A DNA stretch of 64,000 bases from Elusimicrobiota bacterium (GTDB taxonomy: Bacteria; Elusimicrobiota; Elusimicrobia; Elusimicrobiales; Elusimicrobiaceae), in contig WRFH01000005.1 of the NCBI GenBank assembly GCA_009778915.1, positions 31,688 to 95,687 of the forward strand, written 5' to 3'. The notes below the pieces were generated by a model. That model had not been told where the DNA came from, did not search any database, and was given only the letters and a program-made list of their open reading frames with translations. The position numbers and the translations under genes were made by a program. Positions 49,762 to 59,366 of this stretch are shown piece after piece. Position 1 is the stretch's first letter, and each line of letters starts with the position of its first letter.

Positions 49762-52700
49762 ATGCGTGAATTATTAATGAGATTTATAAGTCTTGTACTG
49801 AGCGCCGCTTTTATTATTACAAACGGCGGGGTTAATATATTCGCGCAAGTATACGGCGGGATAGATTTTGGGAAAGTAGAAAGGGACATCACGGTAGCGC
49901 GGCAGGACAAGACGCGGATAGAGAAGGGAGTAGTTAAGTTTAAACCAGAGGCGAAAAGATTTACGCCGGAGAGCGAAGAAGTGTATAAACTGCTGATGGA
50001 GACGGACTCTTCGTTAAAGACATTTCAGGCAAATATACTGATAAATTATCTTCGGAACAAAGACGTGCCGGAGGCGGAGAAGGCGGCTTTGTCCGGCGGT
50101 ATAGTGAACGCATTATTTTATTATGATGGCGACGGGCAGGGGATAACGGAGAGTTTAATCAAAGAATTCAGCACGGAGAAGTATAAAGTAAAAAAAATCG
50201 ACGTGACGACGGAACTGCTCAGCAGGACAACGGAGTTTGTATTTGACGATATACCGGACCTTATAACATACGGGGAAAGAAAACCCAACCGGCGGGATAA
50301 GGGAATGGCTGGTATTTGCGCGGCGGCGGCAGGGGGATATGACGGCGGATATGATAACAACGGCAAACTTGAAGACGGCCGGACAACTCTGGCCGCGGCG
50401 TTGGTAACGGCGTACGCGGAAGTATATTACCCGAATTACGCGTCGCCGAAATTTTTACTTGAATTAAGCCGGAGCGACACGCACCGGCTGGTGCGGCACG
50501 CGGCGTTGACGGGACTTTCGAAATCAAATCTTGACGGCGCGTACAAGAATGAAAAAGCATATGTGGAAGGTTCTCTGGCGGCTATGTATTTTTGCGACGA
50601 AGCAATAGCGGACGGGATACCGCCGAGGAGCGAATACGGGCAAATCCTGAGGAATGAAACCGCCTACGCCTACGCGCGGCTGACAAACGGCTCTGAGGAA
50701 TACGCGAACCAAGGCGTCATGGTTGGCAGTCACGGAGACGCGGTAATAAAGGCGGAGCCGGTGGTAAAGCCCGAAGATTTAACGCTGTCCGAGAGATTTT
50801 TCAGGGCGCTGGGCGAAGAGAATCCGTTGAAAGTGTACATAACGGCATACATGACGGCGTCAGTGGTGGCCCAAGGAGGGCAGGCGATAGGAGACGGGGT
50901 AAAGTATTTTAAAGAAGCGAGGGCTGCACAGGCAACGGCGGCGGAATTAGCGCAAAGCGCGATGACAGAGCTCAAGACGCCGATAGGGACAAAGCCGGGA
51001 GTGCCTGTAAAAATATCAAAAGTAAGTATGACAAACGGGGAGATACTGGACGTAACATTTAAACCCGCCGGTCAAAGCGGAAGGATTTGGGACGAGAAAC
51101 TAGGGAAGTGGATAAACATAACCGGAGATGAAGAATATTTAGGAGGAGTAACAAACCCGACGGGGCCGATGGGAGGCCCTGGAACGGCGACGGCGGTAAG
51201 AGTATCATCAAGGCCGAAAGTACCAACGATACAAATAACGCCGAACGCGAAAGTAATATTCCCGCAGATAACAATAAGGAACACGGCGGTACCGTCGATA
51301 GGTGAAGATTTAAAAACAGCGGAAGTAATCCCGCAGACAACAATAAAAACTATTACTAACACAAGTACAGCCGCGCCTGCGGCGCCGGCTTCTTACGCAT
51401 TGCCAAAAGCGGTAAGCCCTCTGCCTTACGCGGCCGTGCCCCTAACCAAATCTAATTTCGGTGAAAATTTTCAAAAGTCAGAAAGACCAATAGTAATCCC
51501 TACCTTAATGCCTACGACGGTGGAGTTGGAAACATTGCTGCAGCAGGCCGAACGCGGTTATATCAGCTGGGAATTAATAAAAAACCGCGCCTTTCTTAAC
51601 AAAAAACAACGCGAACGCTTAGAGGCCGTTTTAAGAAGAACCGGCGTAGAAAATATTACCGTAATTACAGATAATATCGCCGCGGCCGCAGATAACGCCG
51701 TCACCAAAATAAAAGAGTTAATGAAAAAGCCCGCATGGAAAAGCTATCCCGCTTTTTTAAAGCTGGCGCTTATGGAAGACGCCGCAGGCATATTTACGCC
51801 GTATCCTGATTTATATTTTATGGCCGACGGCAATTATCCGGGAACCACTAACGAATCTCAGCTTTTGGCGCTGCAAATTATCGTCAAAAACCAGGCCTCG
51901 ACAATAGCCGGCAAAACTCTTCTTGAGGGGCTGAAGATATACAACGAAAAAGGAATGCTGTTACGCAACACGGCGCTGTATGACGAATTATATAAATTAG
52001 CCTCCGGCAAAGAACCGTATACCGTCAGTCTCGCGCAGGAAAGGACCGAAGCCGCAGTCCTCTTAACCGGTTTAATGCCGAAGGGCCAAGAGGACAGATA
52101 TCTGGGCGATATAGCCGCCGGCACATACTGGACTGCGGATATGGGGACGGATAAAATAGCCGGCATAATAAACCAAACGCTTAAAATGAAGGAGAACGAA
52201 AGCCAAAAAAATATGTGGTTTCCCGATAATTTGCTGCAGGGTAAAACGCCGTATGAACAGCAGGCGATAGTCAACGGCATTATTGCAAATTTTAAGGCGG
52301 AAAAAGAAGATTTCTTAAACCACGTTAAACTTACGCCCGGCATGCTGCGCGGCATATGGGAAAGCAGAGGGGACGCCGTAAAACAGGATAAAGCGTTCGG
52401 GCTGAAAGTGATTTACGCCTGGAACAAGGGAAATTTTTTCAGGTTAAATGACCTCTACGTCACATTACACGGACAAACGATTAAAATCCCCGTATTGGAA
52501 TTAGAAAAAAGCATGGGGGCCGCCGGGTATGAGAATCTCAATAATTATGCAGTAAATATTATGAAAGACTTTTTAAAAGGCTCGCCGGCTCCGCGGATAA
52601 GGCGCAATAGGTTCGGCGTTATTGCGTCTTACGTCAAGGACAGAACGGTAAACAGCATCTTTTTTGTCATAGGCCCGCATGAGATAAAGAGCGCTCCCCA

Positions 52701-55700
52701 GCATTTTCATTTGAAAATCACTTCTTACGATATAAATAAATCTTACGGCGTCACTCTCAACTACACGTATGAATTGCATAACCGCGCGAACGGGAATGCC
52801 AGAATTATTCTTTCCGATGGACAAAGTTTGCAATTTCAAAAATTTACGCCTGAAATCGCGAACAATATTTTAGACGATATTCAAAAACGGCTTACTGAAG
52901 AAGTAAATAACAGAAGCGCGGCAAAAGCCTCAAACGCTCCGGCGGCAGCGCCGCAAGCCGCGAAACCTGAAGCGGAACAAAAATTAATAACGCCCGTTGC
53001 CTCCGTAACGGCGGAATCAAACCCCGCGGCGCCGACAGCCAATGTAGATAACGGAGCCGGGCAGATTTCTTACGCGGAAAGCGTACCTGTAAAGGATACG
53101 GAACAACAAGAAAACGCATCCTCAGATAGCAGACGGCAGCGTTTAAACACGGAAATGGAAAATGCCAGAAACGGCGTTATAAGCCGGTATTTGATTGATA
53201 ATAAAGCGTATCTTACCAAAGAAGAACATAAAGAGATTTATGATATTATTACAAATAAAATAAAAAAAGCTGCCGGTAAAGAGCCCTCTTATAGTATCTG
53301 GGATGAAAAACCGATTTATAATTTAACTACATTTAATCTGCTGATGGAAGAGCTGAAATGGCTGCAGGACCATGACGGCCGATATATGGATACTTCCCCT
53401 AAAAAGAAAGAAGAACTTGCCTTCTATAACAGGGTAAACGCCAGAATATTATACGGTATAAAAACGGGAAAAATTGATAAAGATCCCGCTTTGCAGGTGT
53501 TGCGAGATATTAAGGAAGCTAACAGAAAACAAATACAGGCTCCGGATAAATCTTCGCGGGAATTACTTAAAATTGTGAAAGATTTTATGGCGGCGAACCC
53601 CGGCAAGTTTATACCGGCCTCTTCTGAATATTATGACATTATAGAAGCAAGAGTAAACAGGGCTACAGAAGAGAATATCAAGAAAGATTCCGCTTTAAGA
53701 GAGTTAGTACAAATATGGAAAGCTAATATCAAAGAACCCCTCTTAACTTCAGAAGAATTTCTCCAAAAATTAAAAACTTGGATGGCGGCGCATCCCGGCA
53801 AGTTTATGTCGCCGTCTTCTGAGGATTATGAAGAGGTAAGACTGTATGAAAATTTATGCCGCAGAGTAATGTACGCTACAGAGGAACGTATAAAAAAGGA
53901 ACCCGGGTTGAAAGAGTTAGTAGAGATATGGAAAGCCAACACAAAACAAAGCTCCATAAAACCCGCTGAAGCTCAGGCGCCCGCGCCGCTGCCCGCGGCG
54001 GGCCAAAATAATGTTAGCCAGACGCTGAACGGCGCGGGAGACGCAGCTACCGCAGAAAAGGAAGTAGCGAAAAATCCCGGCACGGAAAAAGCTCCCTCTT
54101 GGATGGAACTGCATACGGCTTTACAGGATGCCGAACAGGGGCTTGGCGACATTAACTACCTTATTGCAAATAAATGGCGTTACAGCGCGCAAGAACAGGC
54201 AATTCTTGACAAAATATTAAAGGACGGCTTAGAGCAGACCAGACGTAATTATGTCACAAACTTTGAGATGTCTAAAAAAAGCGAATTTGAAAAAAATAAT
54301 CCGAAAGAGTGGGAAAAATTAAACGCGTTATTGTCATCCGAACCTCATTATCAAAAATGGCCTTATGACAGATGGCACCATGTGGGCGGAGTAATTGATG
54401 TAGATATGGGTAATGCGTTTGTCGCCGACAATACAATGCCGGTTCGTTTTTTACGTACCGACGCCATCGCTGACTGCATAGGTCTTGTTATAACTGCAAA
54501 ACATAATGATACGGTTTTAAATACCGGTCTTGCCCATGTACACGGTTTCGAAAATTTCAAATCTTTGCTGGAAGAAGGATTTTTAACTAAAGTGAGAGGG
54601 GACGGGCTGAAAGTCAATAAATTTGAAATAAGCATGACGGCTTCCATGTCAAACAAGGAATTCGCCGTAAAAGTTCTGCATGAAATTATTAAATATGCCA
54701 AGAAGGAAAATATTACCGTAACAGTCTCCGCTGATTTGTTCAGGTACCCTAATGTAGCGGTAGATATAAAAACCGGTTTGTTATACGTCGACACCGCGCA
54801 ATTACCCTATTACCTCAGAGACAATTTCCCAACTGCTGCTCCGGCGCCAGCGCCGCTACCCGCCGCATCCGTAACGGCGGAGCCCAAAGACCTCCAAATT
54901 AATACAAATGCGCCCGCCGGGAAAAGCCCATTTAATACAAAGCCTCTTCTTGACGCGCCTCCCGCGCGCAAGGGACGGTTTTTAGGAGAGGAATTGGAAG
55001 AATATTTGAGGCAAATCGGAGTGAAAGCCAATGAACCGCTGTCTTATACATATAAACTGCCGCAGGGAGTAACTGAGCAGAATATTGAAAACCTTTTCGG
55101 GCTTTCCAGTTCCAGAGCAAGCAGAAATGAAATATTAGGCAGAAATATAACCGCATATGAAAAAGAGTTTGTTGAAGAGATATTTAGGCTTAACCCTGAA
55201 ATTAGGCAGTATTTTAACACCGGAGTAGACTTTATAGACAAATTGCCGGTAACGGACAGGATAAGCAACTCAGCCTACTTGGAAAACTTTATTATAGGAG
55301 TGGCGTCCAGGTTCCACCCGCGCGATATAGTATATTTTATGGAACTAAATGGTTTTAATCACCGCGTTATGACTGATAAGTCTAGAGAATTAGCTGACAA
55401 GCAGTGGCAAGGTCTTACAAAAGCCCTCGGCAGAGATATTAGCGGTTTTCGTCCGGATCCCCGTGTCTTTACAGATGTCAAGATTAGCAGAAGCCCGGAA
55501 TATCTCCAAAAAATACAAGACAGATTAGCCGAAATCAATAAAGCTCTTGAAGGGAAAAATGTAAGCGCGGCAGTCAAACAAATACACCAACAAATACAAC
55601 AGTGGCAGTCTGATATAGAAAAAGGGTTAACCTCAGATATAAGTAAACAACAACTTGCCGCACAAATATCCCCGCTGACGGCTGAAGAAAAAGAAATTAT

Positions 55701-55818
55701 ATCTTTATTAAACGAACGCTCTTTTATAGAAGAAAAAAACTGGCTGCCCGTCGGCGGAGAAAAAGTATTTAATTCCGATTGGGGAATTTATACGTTTGAA
55801 GTTTATCGCAGACCATGA
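49762..55818 (+). CDS. 2018-residue exported repeat protein of unknown function
   Basis: N-terminal signal-like helix (about 5-28, FISLVLSAAFIITNGGVNIF), then a large multidomain protein. Motif A, with an AExGxIS helix turn, LIxNKxxL and an acidic helix, occurs near residues 584-625, 1126-1165 and 1446-1487. Motif B (helix, AANPGKF/AAHPGKF, SSExY, then LRELVxIWKAN) occurs near 1263-1325 and 1327-1390, with a partial unit near 1213-1260. Pro/Ala-rich linkers separate the parts (about 540-580, 1075-1110, 1400-1420, 1700-1715). No enzymatic motif was recognised. Probably a surface or periplasmic protein. Confidence 0.8.
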   Translation: MRELLMRFISLVLSAAFIITNGGVNIFAQVYGGIDFGKVERDITVARQDKTRIEKGVVKFKPEAKRFTPESEEVYKLLMETDSSLKTFQANILINYLRNKDVPEAEKAALSGGIVNALFYYDGDGQGITESLIKEFSTEKYKVKKIDVTTELLSRTTEFVFDDIPDLITYGERKPNRRDKGMAGICAAAAGGYDGGYDNNGKLEDGRTTLAAALVTAYAEVYYPNYASPKFLLELSRSDTHRLVRHAALTGLSKSNLDGAYKNEKAYVEGSLAAMYFCDEAIADGIPPRSEYGQILRNETAYAYARLTNGSEEYANQGVMVGSHGDAVIKAEPVVKPEDLTLSERFFRALGEENPLKVYITAYMTASVVAQGGQAIGDGVKYFKEARAAQATAAELAQSAMTELKTPIGTKPGVPVKISKVSMTNGEILDVTFKPAGQSGRIWDEKLGKWINITGDEEYLGGVTNPTGPMGGPGTATAVRVSSRPKVPTIQITPNAKVIFPQITIRNTAVPSIGEDLKTAEVIPQTTIKTITNTSTAAPAAPASYALPKAVSPLPYAAVPLTKSNFGENFQKSERPIVIPTLMPTTVELETLLQQAERGYISWELIKNRAFLNKKQRERLEAVLRRTGVENITVITDNIAAAADNAVTKIKELMKKPAWKSYPAFLKLALMEDAAGIFTPYPDLYFMADGNYPGTTNESQLLALQIIVKNQASTIAGKTLLEGLKIYNEKGMLLRNTALYDELYKLASGKEPYTVSLAQERTEAAVLLTGLMPKGQEDRYLGDIAAGTYWTADMGTDKIAGIINQTLKMKENESQKNMWFPDNLLQGKTPYEQQAIVNGIIANFKAEKEDFLNHVKLTPGMLRGIWESRGDAVKQDKAFGLKVIYAWNKGNFFRLNDLYVTLHGQTIKIPVLELEKSMGAAGYENLNNYAVNIMKDFLKGSPAPRIRRNRFGVIASYVKDRTVNSIFFVIGPHEIKSAPQHFHLKITSYDINKSYGVTLNYTYELHNRANGNARIILSDGQSLQFQKFTPEIANNILDDIQKRLTEEVNNRSAAKASNAPAAAPQAAKPEAEQKLITPVASVTAESNPAAPTANVDNGAGQISYAESVPVKDTEQQENASSDSRRQRLNTEMENARNGVISRYLIDNKAYLTKEEHKEIYDIITNKIKKAAGKEPSYSIWDEKPIYNLTTFNLLMEELKWLQDHDGRYMDTSPKKKEELAFYNRVNARILYGIKTGKIDKDPALQVLRDIKEANRKQIQAPDKSSRELLKIVKDFMAANPGKFIPASSEYYDIIEARVNRATEENIKKDSALRELVQIWKANIKEPLLTSEEFLQKLKTWMAAHPGKFMSPSSEDYEEVRLYENLCRRVMYATEERIKKEPGLKELVEIWKANTKQSSIKPAEAQAPAPLPAAGQNNVSQTLNGAGDAATAEKEVAKNPGTEKAPSWMELHTALQDAEQGLGDINYLIANKWRYSAQEQAILDKILKDGLEQTRRNYVTNFEMSKKSEFEKNNPKEWEKLNALLSSEPHYQKWPYDRWHHVGGVIDVDMGNAFVADNTMPVRFLRTDAIADCIGLVITAKHNDTVLNTGLAHVHGFENFKSLLEEGFLTKVRGDGLKVNKFEISMTASMSNKEFAVKVLHEIIKYAKKENITVTVSADLFRYPNVAVDIKTGLLYVDTAQLPYYLRDNFPTAAPAPAPLPAASVTAEPKDLQINTNAPAGKSPFNTKPLLDAPPARKGRFLGEELEEYLRQIGVKANEPLSYTYKLPQGVTEQNIENLFGLSSSRASRNEILGRNITAYEKEFVEEIFRLNPEIRQYFNTGVDFIDKLPVTDRISNSAYLENFIIGVASRFHPRDIVYFMELNGFNHRVMTDKSRELADKQWQGLTKALGRDISGFRPDPRVFTDVKISRSPEYLQKIQDRLAEINKALEGKNVSAAVKQIHQQIQQWQSDIEKGLTSDISKQQLAAQISPLTAEEKEIISLLNERSFIEEKNWLPVGGEKVFNSDWGIYTFEVYRRP

Positions 55819-55888
55819 GCGATATACCGTGCCTTACGCCGCCGCGCTGCCAATATCTTTTGCGCTACTGCGGCGGTTTTTATTTTGT

Positions 55889-55894
55889 TAAGAT
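55889..55894 (+). promoter_or_regulatory. Extended -10 box 6 nt before the 55901 start
   Basis: TGTTAAGAT (TAAGAT 55889-55894) ends 6 nt before ATG; no Shine-Dalgarno. The stretch to ATG (ATATTC) matches that before the 7020 gene. Confidence 0.5.
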
Positions 55895-55900
55895 ATATTC

Positions 55901-57067
55901 ATGCAAATTTATAACGCTATTATTATCGGCGCGGGCGCGGCGGGACTTACGGCGGCGCGGTTTTGCGGCGCAGACACTTTGGTTGTGGACGGTAACTCCG
56001 GCCCGGGGAAAAAGATTTTGGTTACCGGCGGGGGGAACTGTAATTTTTCTAACGCTTCCGTCGGAGCGGGCGACTATGTTTCGCAAAATCCGCATTTCTG
56101 TAAAAGCGCGCTGGCGGGTTTTACTCCGGCGGATTTTCTTAAACTTCTTACAAAACACAATATCAAATGGGAAGAGCGCGAACAGGGAAAATATTTTGCT
56201 TTCAACGCGAAATATATTTTGGATATGCTTGTCGCCGAGGCGCAAGCCGCCGGCGCGCAGTTTTTATATAACGCGAAAATCTACGGCGTGGAAAAAGACG
56301 GCGATATTTTTACCGTTAAAACCGCCGGCAAAGATTTGCGCGCGCGTGTGGTAATCGTAGCGTGCGGCGGTTTGAGCGGCGTTAAGTTGGGCGCGTCCGG
56401 CCTTGCATACGATATTGCAAAAAGTTTCGGTTTAAACGTTGTGGAACCTTATCCGGCGCTTACGCCTTTTTTGTGGGGCGCGGCTGAGCAGGAAAAATTT
56501 GGCGCGCTGTCCGGCGTGTCTCTGCCGGCGGAAATCAAGCTGGACAGAATTAAAATAAAGGACGATTTACTTTTCACGCATTACGGAATAAGCGGTCCGG
56601 CGGCTTTGCAGATGTCGCTTTACACCAAAGGCGCGGAGGAACTCAAAATTAATTTTCTGCCGGGCATTGACGCCGCGGCCCTGCTGGACCAGGGCCGCAA
56701 AACCAATAAAACTTTCGTCAAAATAGCGGAAAGCGTTTTGCCCGCGTCGTTAGCCAAAATTTTACTTTCAGAGACGGACGTTCAGGCGGCAAACGCAACA
56801 AAAGAAGTTTGCGCCGCCGTTATAAATAAGTTAACCGCTTTCACTTTCACGCCGCAGTTAAACGCGTCTTATCTGAAAGCGGAAATCACGGCGGGCGGCG
56901 TGGACACGCGGGAATTATCATCGTCGACAATGGAATGCCGCAAAGTCCCCGGGCTTTATTTCGCCGGCGAATGTTTAGACGTAAGCGGCCGTCTTGGCGG
57001 TTACAATTTGCACTGGGCTTGGGCCAGCGGCGCCGCTGCCGGAAAAGCAATCGCGCAAAAATTTTAA
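55901..57067 (+). CDS. BaiN/HI0933-like flavoprotein (NAD(P)/FAD oxidoreductase)
   Basis: A 388-residue flavoprotein of the HI0933/BaiN family. The N-terminal FAD motif is AIIIGAGAAGLTAARF, followed by GPGKKILVTGGGNCNFSN; the C-terminal part has LYFAGECLDVSGRLGGYNLHWAWASG. The family reduces small substrates, with few known cases. Likely leaderless. Monocistronic. Confidence 0.92.
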   Translation: MQIYNAIIIGAGAAGLTAARFCGADTLVVDGNSGPGKKILVTGGGNCNFSNASVGAGDYVSQNPHFCKSALAGFTPADFLKLLTKHNIKWEEREQGKYFAFNAKYILDMLVAEAQAAGAQFLYNAKIYGVEKDGDIFTVKTAGKDLRARVVIVACGGLSGVKLGASGLAYDIAKSFGLNVVEPYPALTPFLWGAAEQEKFGALSGVSLPAEIKLDRIKIKDDLLFTHYGISGPAALQMSLYTKGAEELKINFLPGIDAAALLDQGRKTNKTFVKIAESVLPASLAKILLSETDVQAANATKEVCAAVINKLTAFTFTPQLNASYLKAEITAGGVDTRELSSSTMECRKVPGLYFAGECLDVSGRLGGYNLHWAWASGAAAGKAIAQKF

Positions 57068-57100
57068 TACAATCTTTAAGTGGGTGAGGTGTAGTAAAAT

Positions 57101-57233
57101 TTTCTCCCCTTATAAGGGGAGTACCTGCGAAGCCGGGGAGGGGTTTTAAACCGGGGTACCGGCTTTATTAACCAATAGAGTATAAAAACCCTTCCCCCGC
57201 TCCGCGGGTACTTCCCTTAAAAAGGGAAGAAAG
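57101..57233. repeat. Repeat family 2, copy 2
   Basis: Same structure as 14113-14244: CTCCCC/GGGGAG hairpin with TACC, then GGGGAGGGGTTTT, and inverted AAAACCCTTCCCCCGC and GGGTACTTCCC at the other end. It ends 22 bp before the Sel1 lipoprotein start. Confidence 0.8.
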
Positions 57234-57254
57234 AAATTATATGAGGTAAAAAAC

Positions 57255-57857
57255 ATGAACAAAACTATGGTCTTAATTTCTGTAATTGCTTTTTTGTCCG
57301 CGTGCGGCGGGAACGTCAAACAAAATTCCTCTTCCGCGTCCGCGCAGAGCGGTACGATTATCTCCGGCGCGGAGGCTGATTTTAATTCATACTTAGCCAA
57401 AGCAAAAGCCGGTGACGCCGCCGCGATGGCCTATGTCGGCATATCTTATTTAAACGGTATCGCGCCGGCCCAAAAAGACACGACTCAGGGTATAGACTGG
57501 CTGACGAAAGCCTCCGCCAAAGGCCAGGGCGAAGCGTCGCTGATGCTTGCCACGATTTACGATACCGGCAAAATTGTTCCGCAGGACTGCGACAAAGCCA
57601 TCAGTTATTATTTGAAAGCAGTGTCGCAGGGCCAAAAACCCGCCGCCTGTATTATGGGCGACAAATACGCCGGCATAGAAACTTTGTGCAAGCAGAACCA
57701 AAATAATTTCGTCGCCGCGGCATTCTACAAAAAAGGCCTGCCGGAAAACGACTGCAAAAACGCTATCAAAAATTTTGAAAACCTCGATACCGTAAAAATA
57801 GGCGACCAGCCGGCAGGATTTATTCCGGCCTTGTCCGGGGTTAAAACAGGAGATTAA
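57255..57857 (+). CDS. Sel1-repeat lipoprotein
   Basis: A 200-residue lipoprotein: signal with lipobox LSAC (Cys16), a Ser-rich linker and about three Sel1 (TPR-like) repeats between residues 45 and 145: [16 protein letters not shown], then [16 protein letters not shown] and [11 protein letters not shown]. Cys pairs in the last part. Sel1 proteins are adaptors. It directly precedes clpP (1 nt between), so the two are likely co-transcribed. GAGG before the ATG. Confidence 0.87.
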   Translation: MNKTMVLISVIAFLSACGGNVKQNSSSASAQSGTIISGAEADFNSYLAKAKAGDAAAMAYVGISYLNGIAPAQKDTTQGIDWLTKASAKGQGEASLMLATIYDTGKIVPQDCDKAISYYLKAVSQGQKPAACIMGDKYAGIETLCKQNQNNFVAAAFYKKGLPENDCKNAIKNFENLDTVKIGDQPAGFIPALSGVKTGD

Positions 57858-57858
57858 A

Positions 57859-58446
57859 ATGATAGTTCCAACAATTATAGACAAAAACGTAGGGTATGAT
57901 ATTTTTTCAAGGCTGCTGAAAGACCGCATAATTTTCGTCGGCGGCAGAGAGGGGGAAGTGGACACCGCCAGCGCGACAATGATTATCGCCCAGCTTTTAT
58001 ATCTGGACGCGGAAGATTCGGAACGCGACATTAACCTTTACATCAATTCCCCGGGCGGCCTTGTGACCGCTGGTCTGGCGATTTACGACACCATGCAGTT
58101 CATCAAAGCGCCTATCACTACTATTTGTATGGGTCAGGCGATGAGTTTCGGCGCGGTGCTTTTGGCGGCCGGCTCAAAAGGCAAACGCTACGCGCTGCCG
58201 CACGCGCGCATTATGATACACCAGCCGCTTATCTGGGGCGGAGGAATCAGCGGCCAGGTGACGGATATTGAAATCGAGTCCGAGGAACTGCGTAAAAATA
58301 AAGAGCACCTGCTTGATATTTTAGCTCACCACACAGGCCAGTCCAAAGACAAAATCCGCCAGGACAGCGAGCGCAACTATTACATGTCCGCCGAAGAAGC
58401 CAAAAAATACGGCCTAATCGACGACGTTCTTCCGCTAAAAAAATAA
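57859..58446 (+). CDS. clpP: ATP-dependent Clp protease proteolytic subunit
   Basis: Serine peptidase of ClpXP/ClpAP. The 195 residues show [15 protein letters not shown], the nucleophile region [14 protein letters not shown] (Ser near residue 98, ASMG in most relatives is MSFG here), [10 protein letters not shown] (His) and the Asp downstream. clpX and tig are not adjacent. AGGAG before the ATG, terminator at 58467-58502. Confidence 0.95.
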   Translation: MIVPTIIDKNVGYDIFSRLLKDRIIFVGGREGEVDTASATMIIAQLLYLDAEDSERDINLYINSPGGLVTAGLAIYDTMQFIKAPITTICMGQAMSFGAVLLAAGSKGKRYALPHARIMIHQPLIWGGGISGQVTDIEIESEELRKNKEHLLDILAHHTGQSKDKIRQDSERNYYMSAEEAKKYGLIDDVLPLKK

Positions 58447-58466
58447 AAAACTGCTATCAAAATATT

Positions 58467-58502
58467 AACGGGACCGGTATAAAACCGGCCCCGTTTTTTT
58501 CC
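58467..58502 (+). terminator. Terminator after clpP
   Basis: CGGGACCGGT/ACCGGCCCCG with loop ATAAA and a T-run. A degraded copy is at 59190-59220, after the first pilin. Confidence 0.85.
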
Positions 58503-58517
58503 GTCTGCCGTCTCTTG

Positions 58518-58545
58518 ATATATTTTTTGTATACAAAAAATATAT
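58518..58545. promoter_or_regulatory. 28-bp perfect palindrome upstream of pilin 1
   Basis: Centre GTATAC with T6/A6 arms. It lies about 80 bp before the pilin start and is repeated before the second pilin. A dyad-symmetric operator is likely, but a terminator-like role cannot be excluded. Confidence 0.6.
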
Positions 58546-58625
58546 TAACGGGACTAATCCCGGTTATTTATTCACATAATATATTAAAATATCATAAAAT
58601 ATGAATATAATTAACAGGGTATTTT

Positions 58626-59144
58626 ATGAAAAATCTAACAAAAAAATCAGGTTTTACGCTTATTGAGCTTCTGGTCGTGGTGCTAATCATCGGAATACTT
58701 GCCGCAATCGCGGTTCCGCAATACCAGAGAACCGTTGAAAAATCCCGCGCGGCGGAAGCTTTTATCAATCTTAAGAACATAGTTCAAAAAGTACAAATAT
58801 ATATTTTGGAAAACGGCGACACCAACCTTAATCCCCAGACAGATGATTTACTTACAATAATAGACGCCGTACCGTCAGGCGCGACGGGACCGGTGGTGGT
58901 ATCTAATCTTAAATCATGGCAGACAGCAACCTTTACCTATTTGCCAAACTCTCTTAGTAATTTACAAGCGAGAAGACGGCCGGAACCGTTTTCCTACTAT
59001 ATAGGCGCAAATTTTTCAGCCGACTGGCAGAGCGTCAGCTGGTGGTGCCAATCCTCCAATGCAACAGGCGAAAGCGCGTGTAAGTCTTTGGGCGGCAGAT
59101 TAGATAGTTCTTCTGGTTCAACCAAATATTATAAAATTTTATAG
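58626..59144 (+). CDS. Type IV pilin-like protein, tandem copy 1
   Basis: A 172-residue prepilin. Leader MKNLTKKSG, then FTLIELLVVVLIIGILAAIA with Glu at +5, PQYQRTVEKSRAAEAFINLKNI and a variable C-terminal part with two Cys (WWCQ, ACKSLGG). Nearly identical in the N-terminal ~55 residues to the next gene and to 6418-6903. Duplicated together with its 5' region and terminator. Confidence 0.93.
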   Translation: MKNLTKKSGFTLIELLVVVLIIGILAAIAVPQYQRTVEKSRAAEAFINLKNIVQKVQIYILENGDTNLNPQTDDLLTIIDAVPSGATGPVVVSNLKSWQTATFTYLPNSLSNLQARRRPEPFSYYIGANFSADWQSVSWWCQSSNATGESACKSLGGRLDSSSGSTKYYKIL

Positions 59145-59189
59145 TATTGACGCAGATAGAAGATAAAGATTTTAAACGGCACAAAAAAA

Positions 59190-59220
59190 CAGGACCAGGA
59201 TAAAACCGGCCCCGTTTTTT
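59190..59220 (+). terminator. Degraded terminator after pilin 1
   Basis: It matches the clpP terminator (ATAAAACCGGCCCCGTTTTTT) but its first arm is altered, so its strength is doubtful. It marks the duplication border. Confidence 0.5.
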
Positions 59221-59252
59221 ATTTCCCTCCGACATACCGGCAGAATTGCTTA

Positions 59253-59276
59253 ATATTTTTTGTATACAAAAAATAT
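59253..59276. promoter_or_regulatory. 24-bp perfect palindrome upstream of pilin 2
   Basis: The same TTTTTTGTATACAAAAAA core as at 58518-58545. Confidence 0.6.
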
Positions 59277-59366
59277 ATTAATAGAACTAACTATAGCTAT
59301 TTATCCGTATACTATACTAAAATATGATAAAGTATAAACATATTATAATTTTTACGGAGAATTTCA

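Noticed and set aside
55815..56354. A 179-codon open frame over the start of the BaiN-like gene
   Set aside because: It is a +1 frame shadow of the flavoprotein gene with Arg/Lys/Ser-rich low-quality composition and no homology; the FAD motifs are in the other frame.
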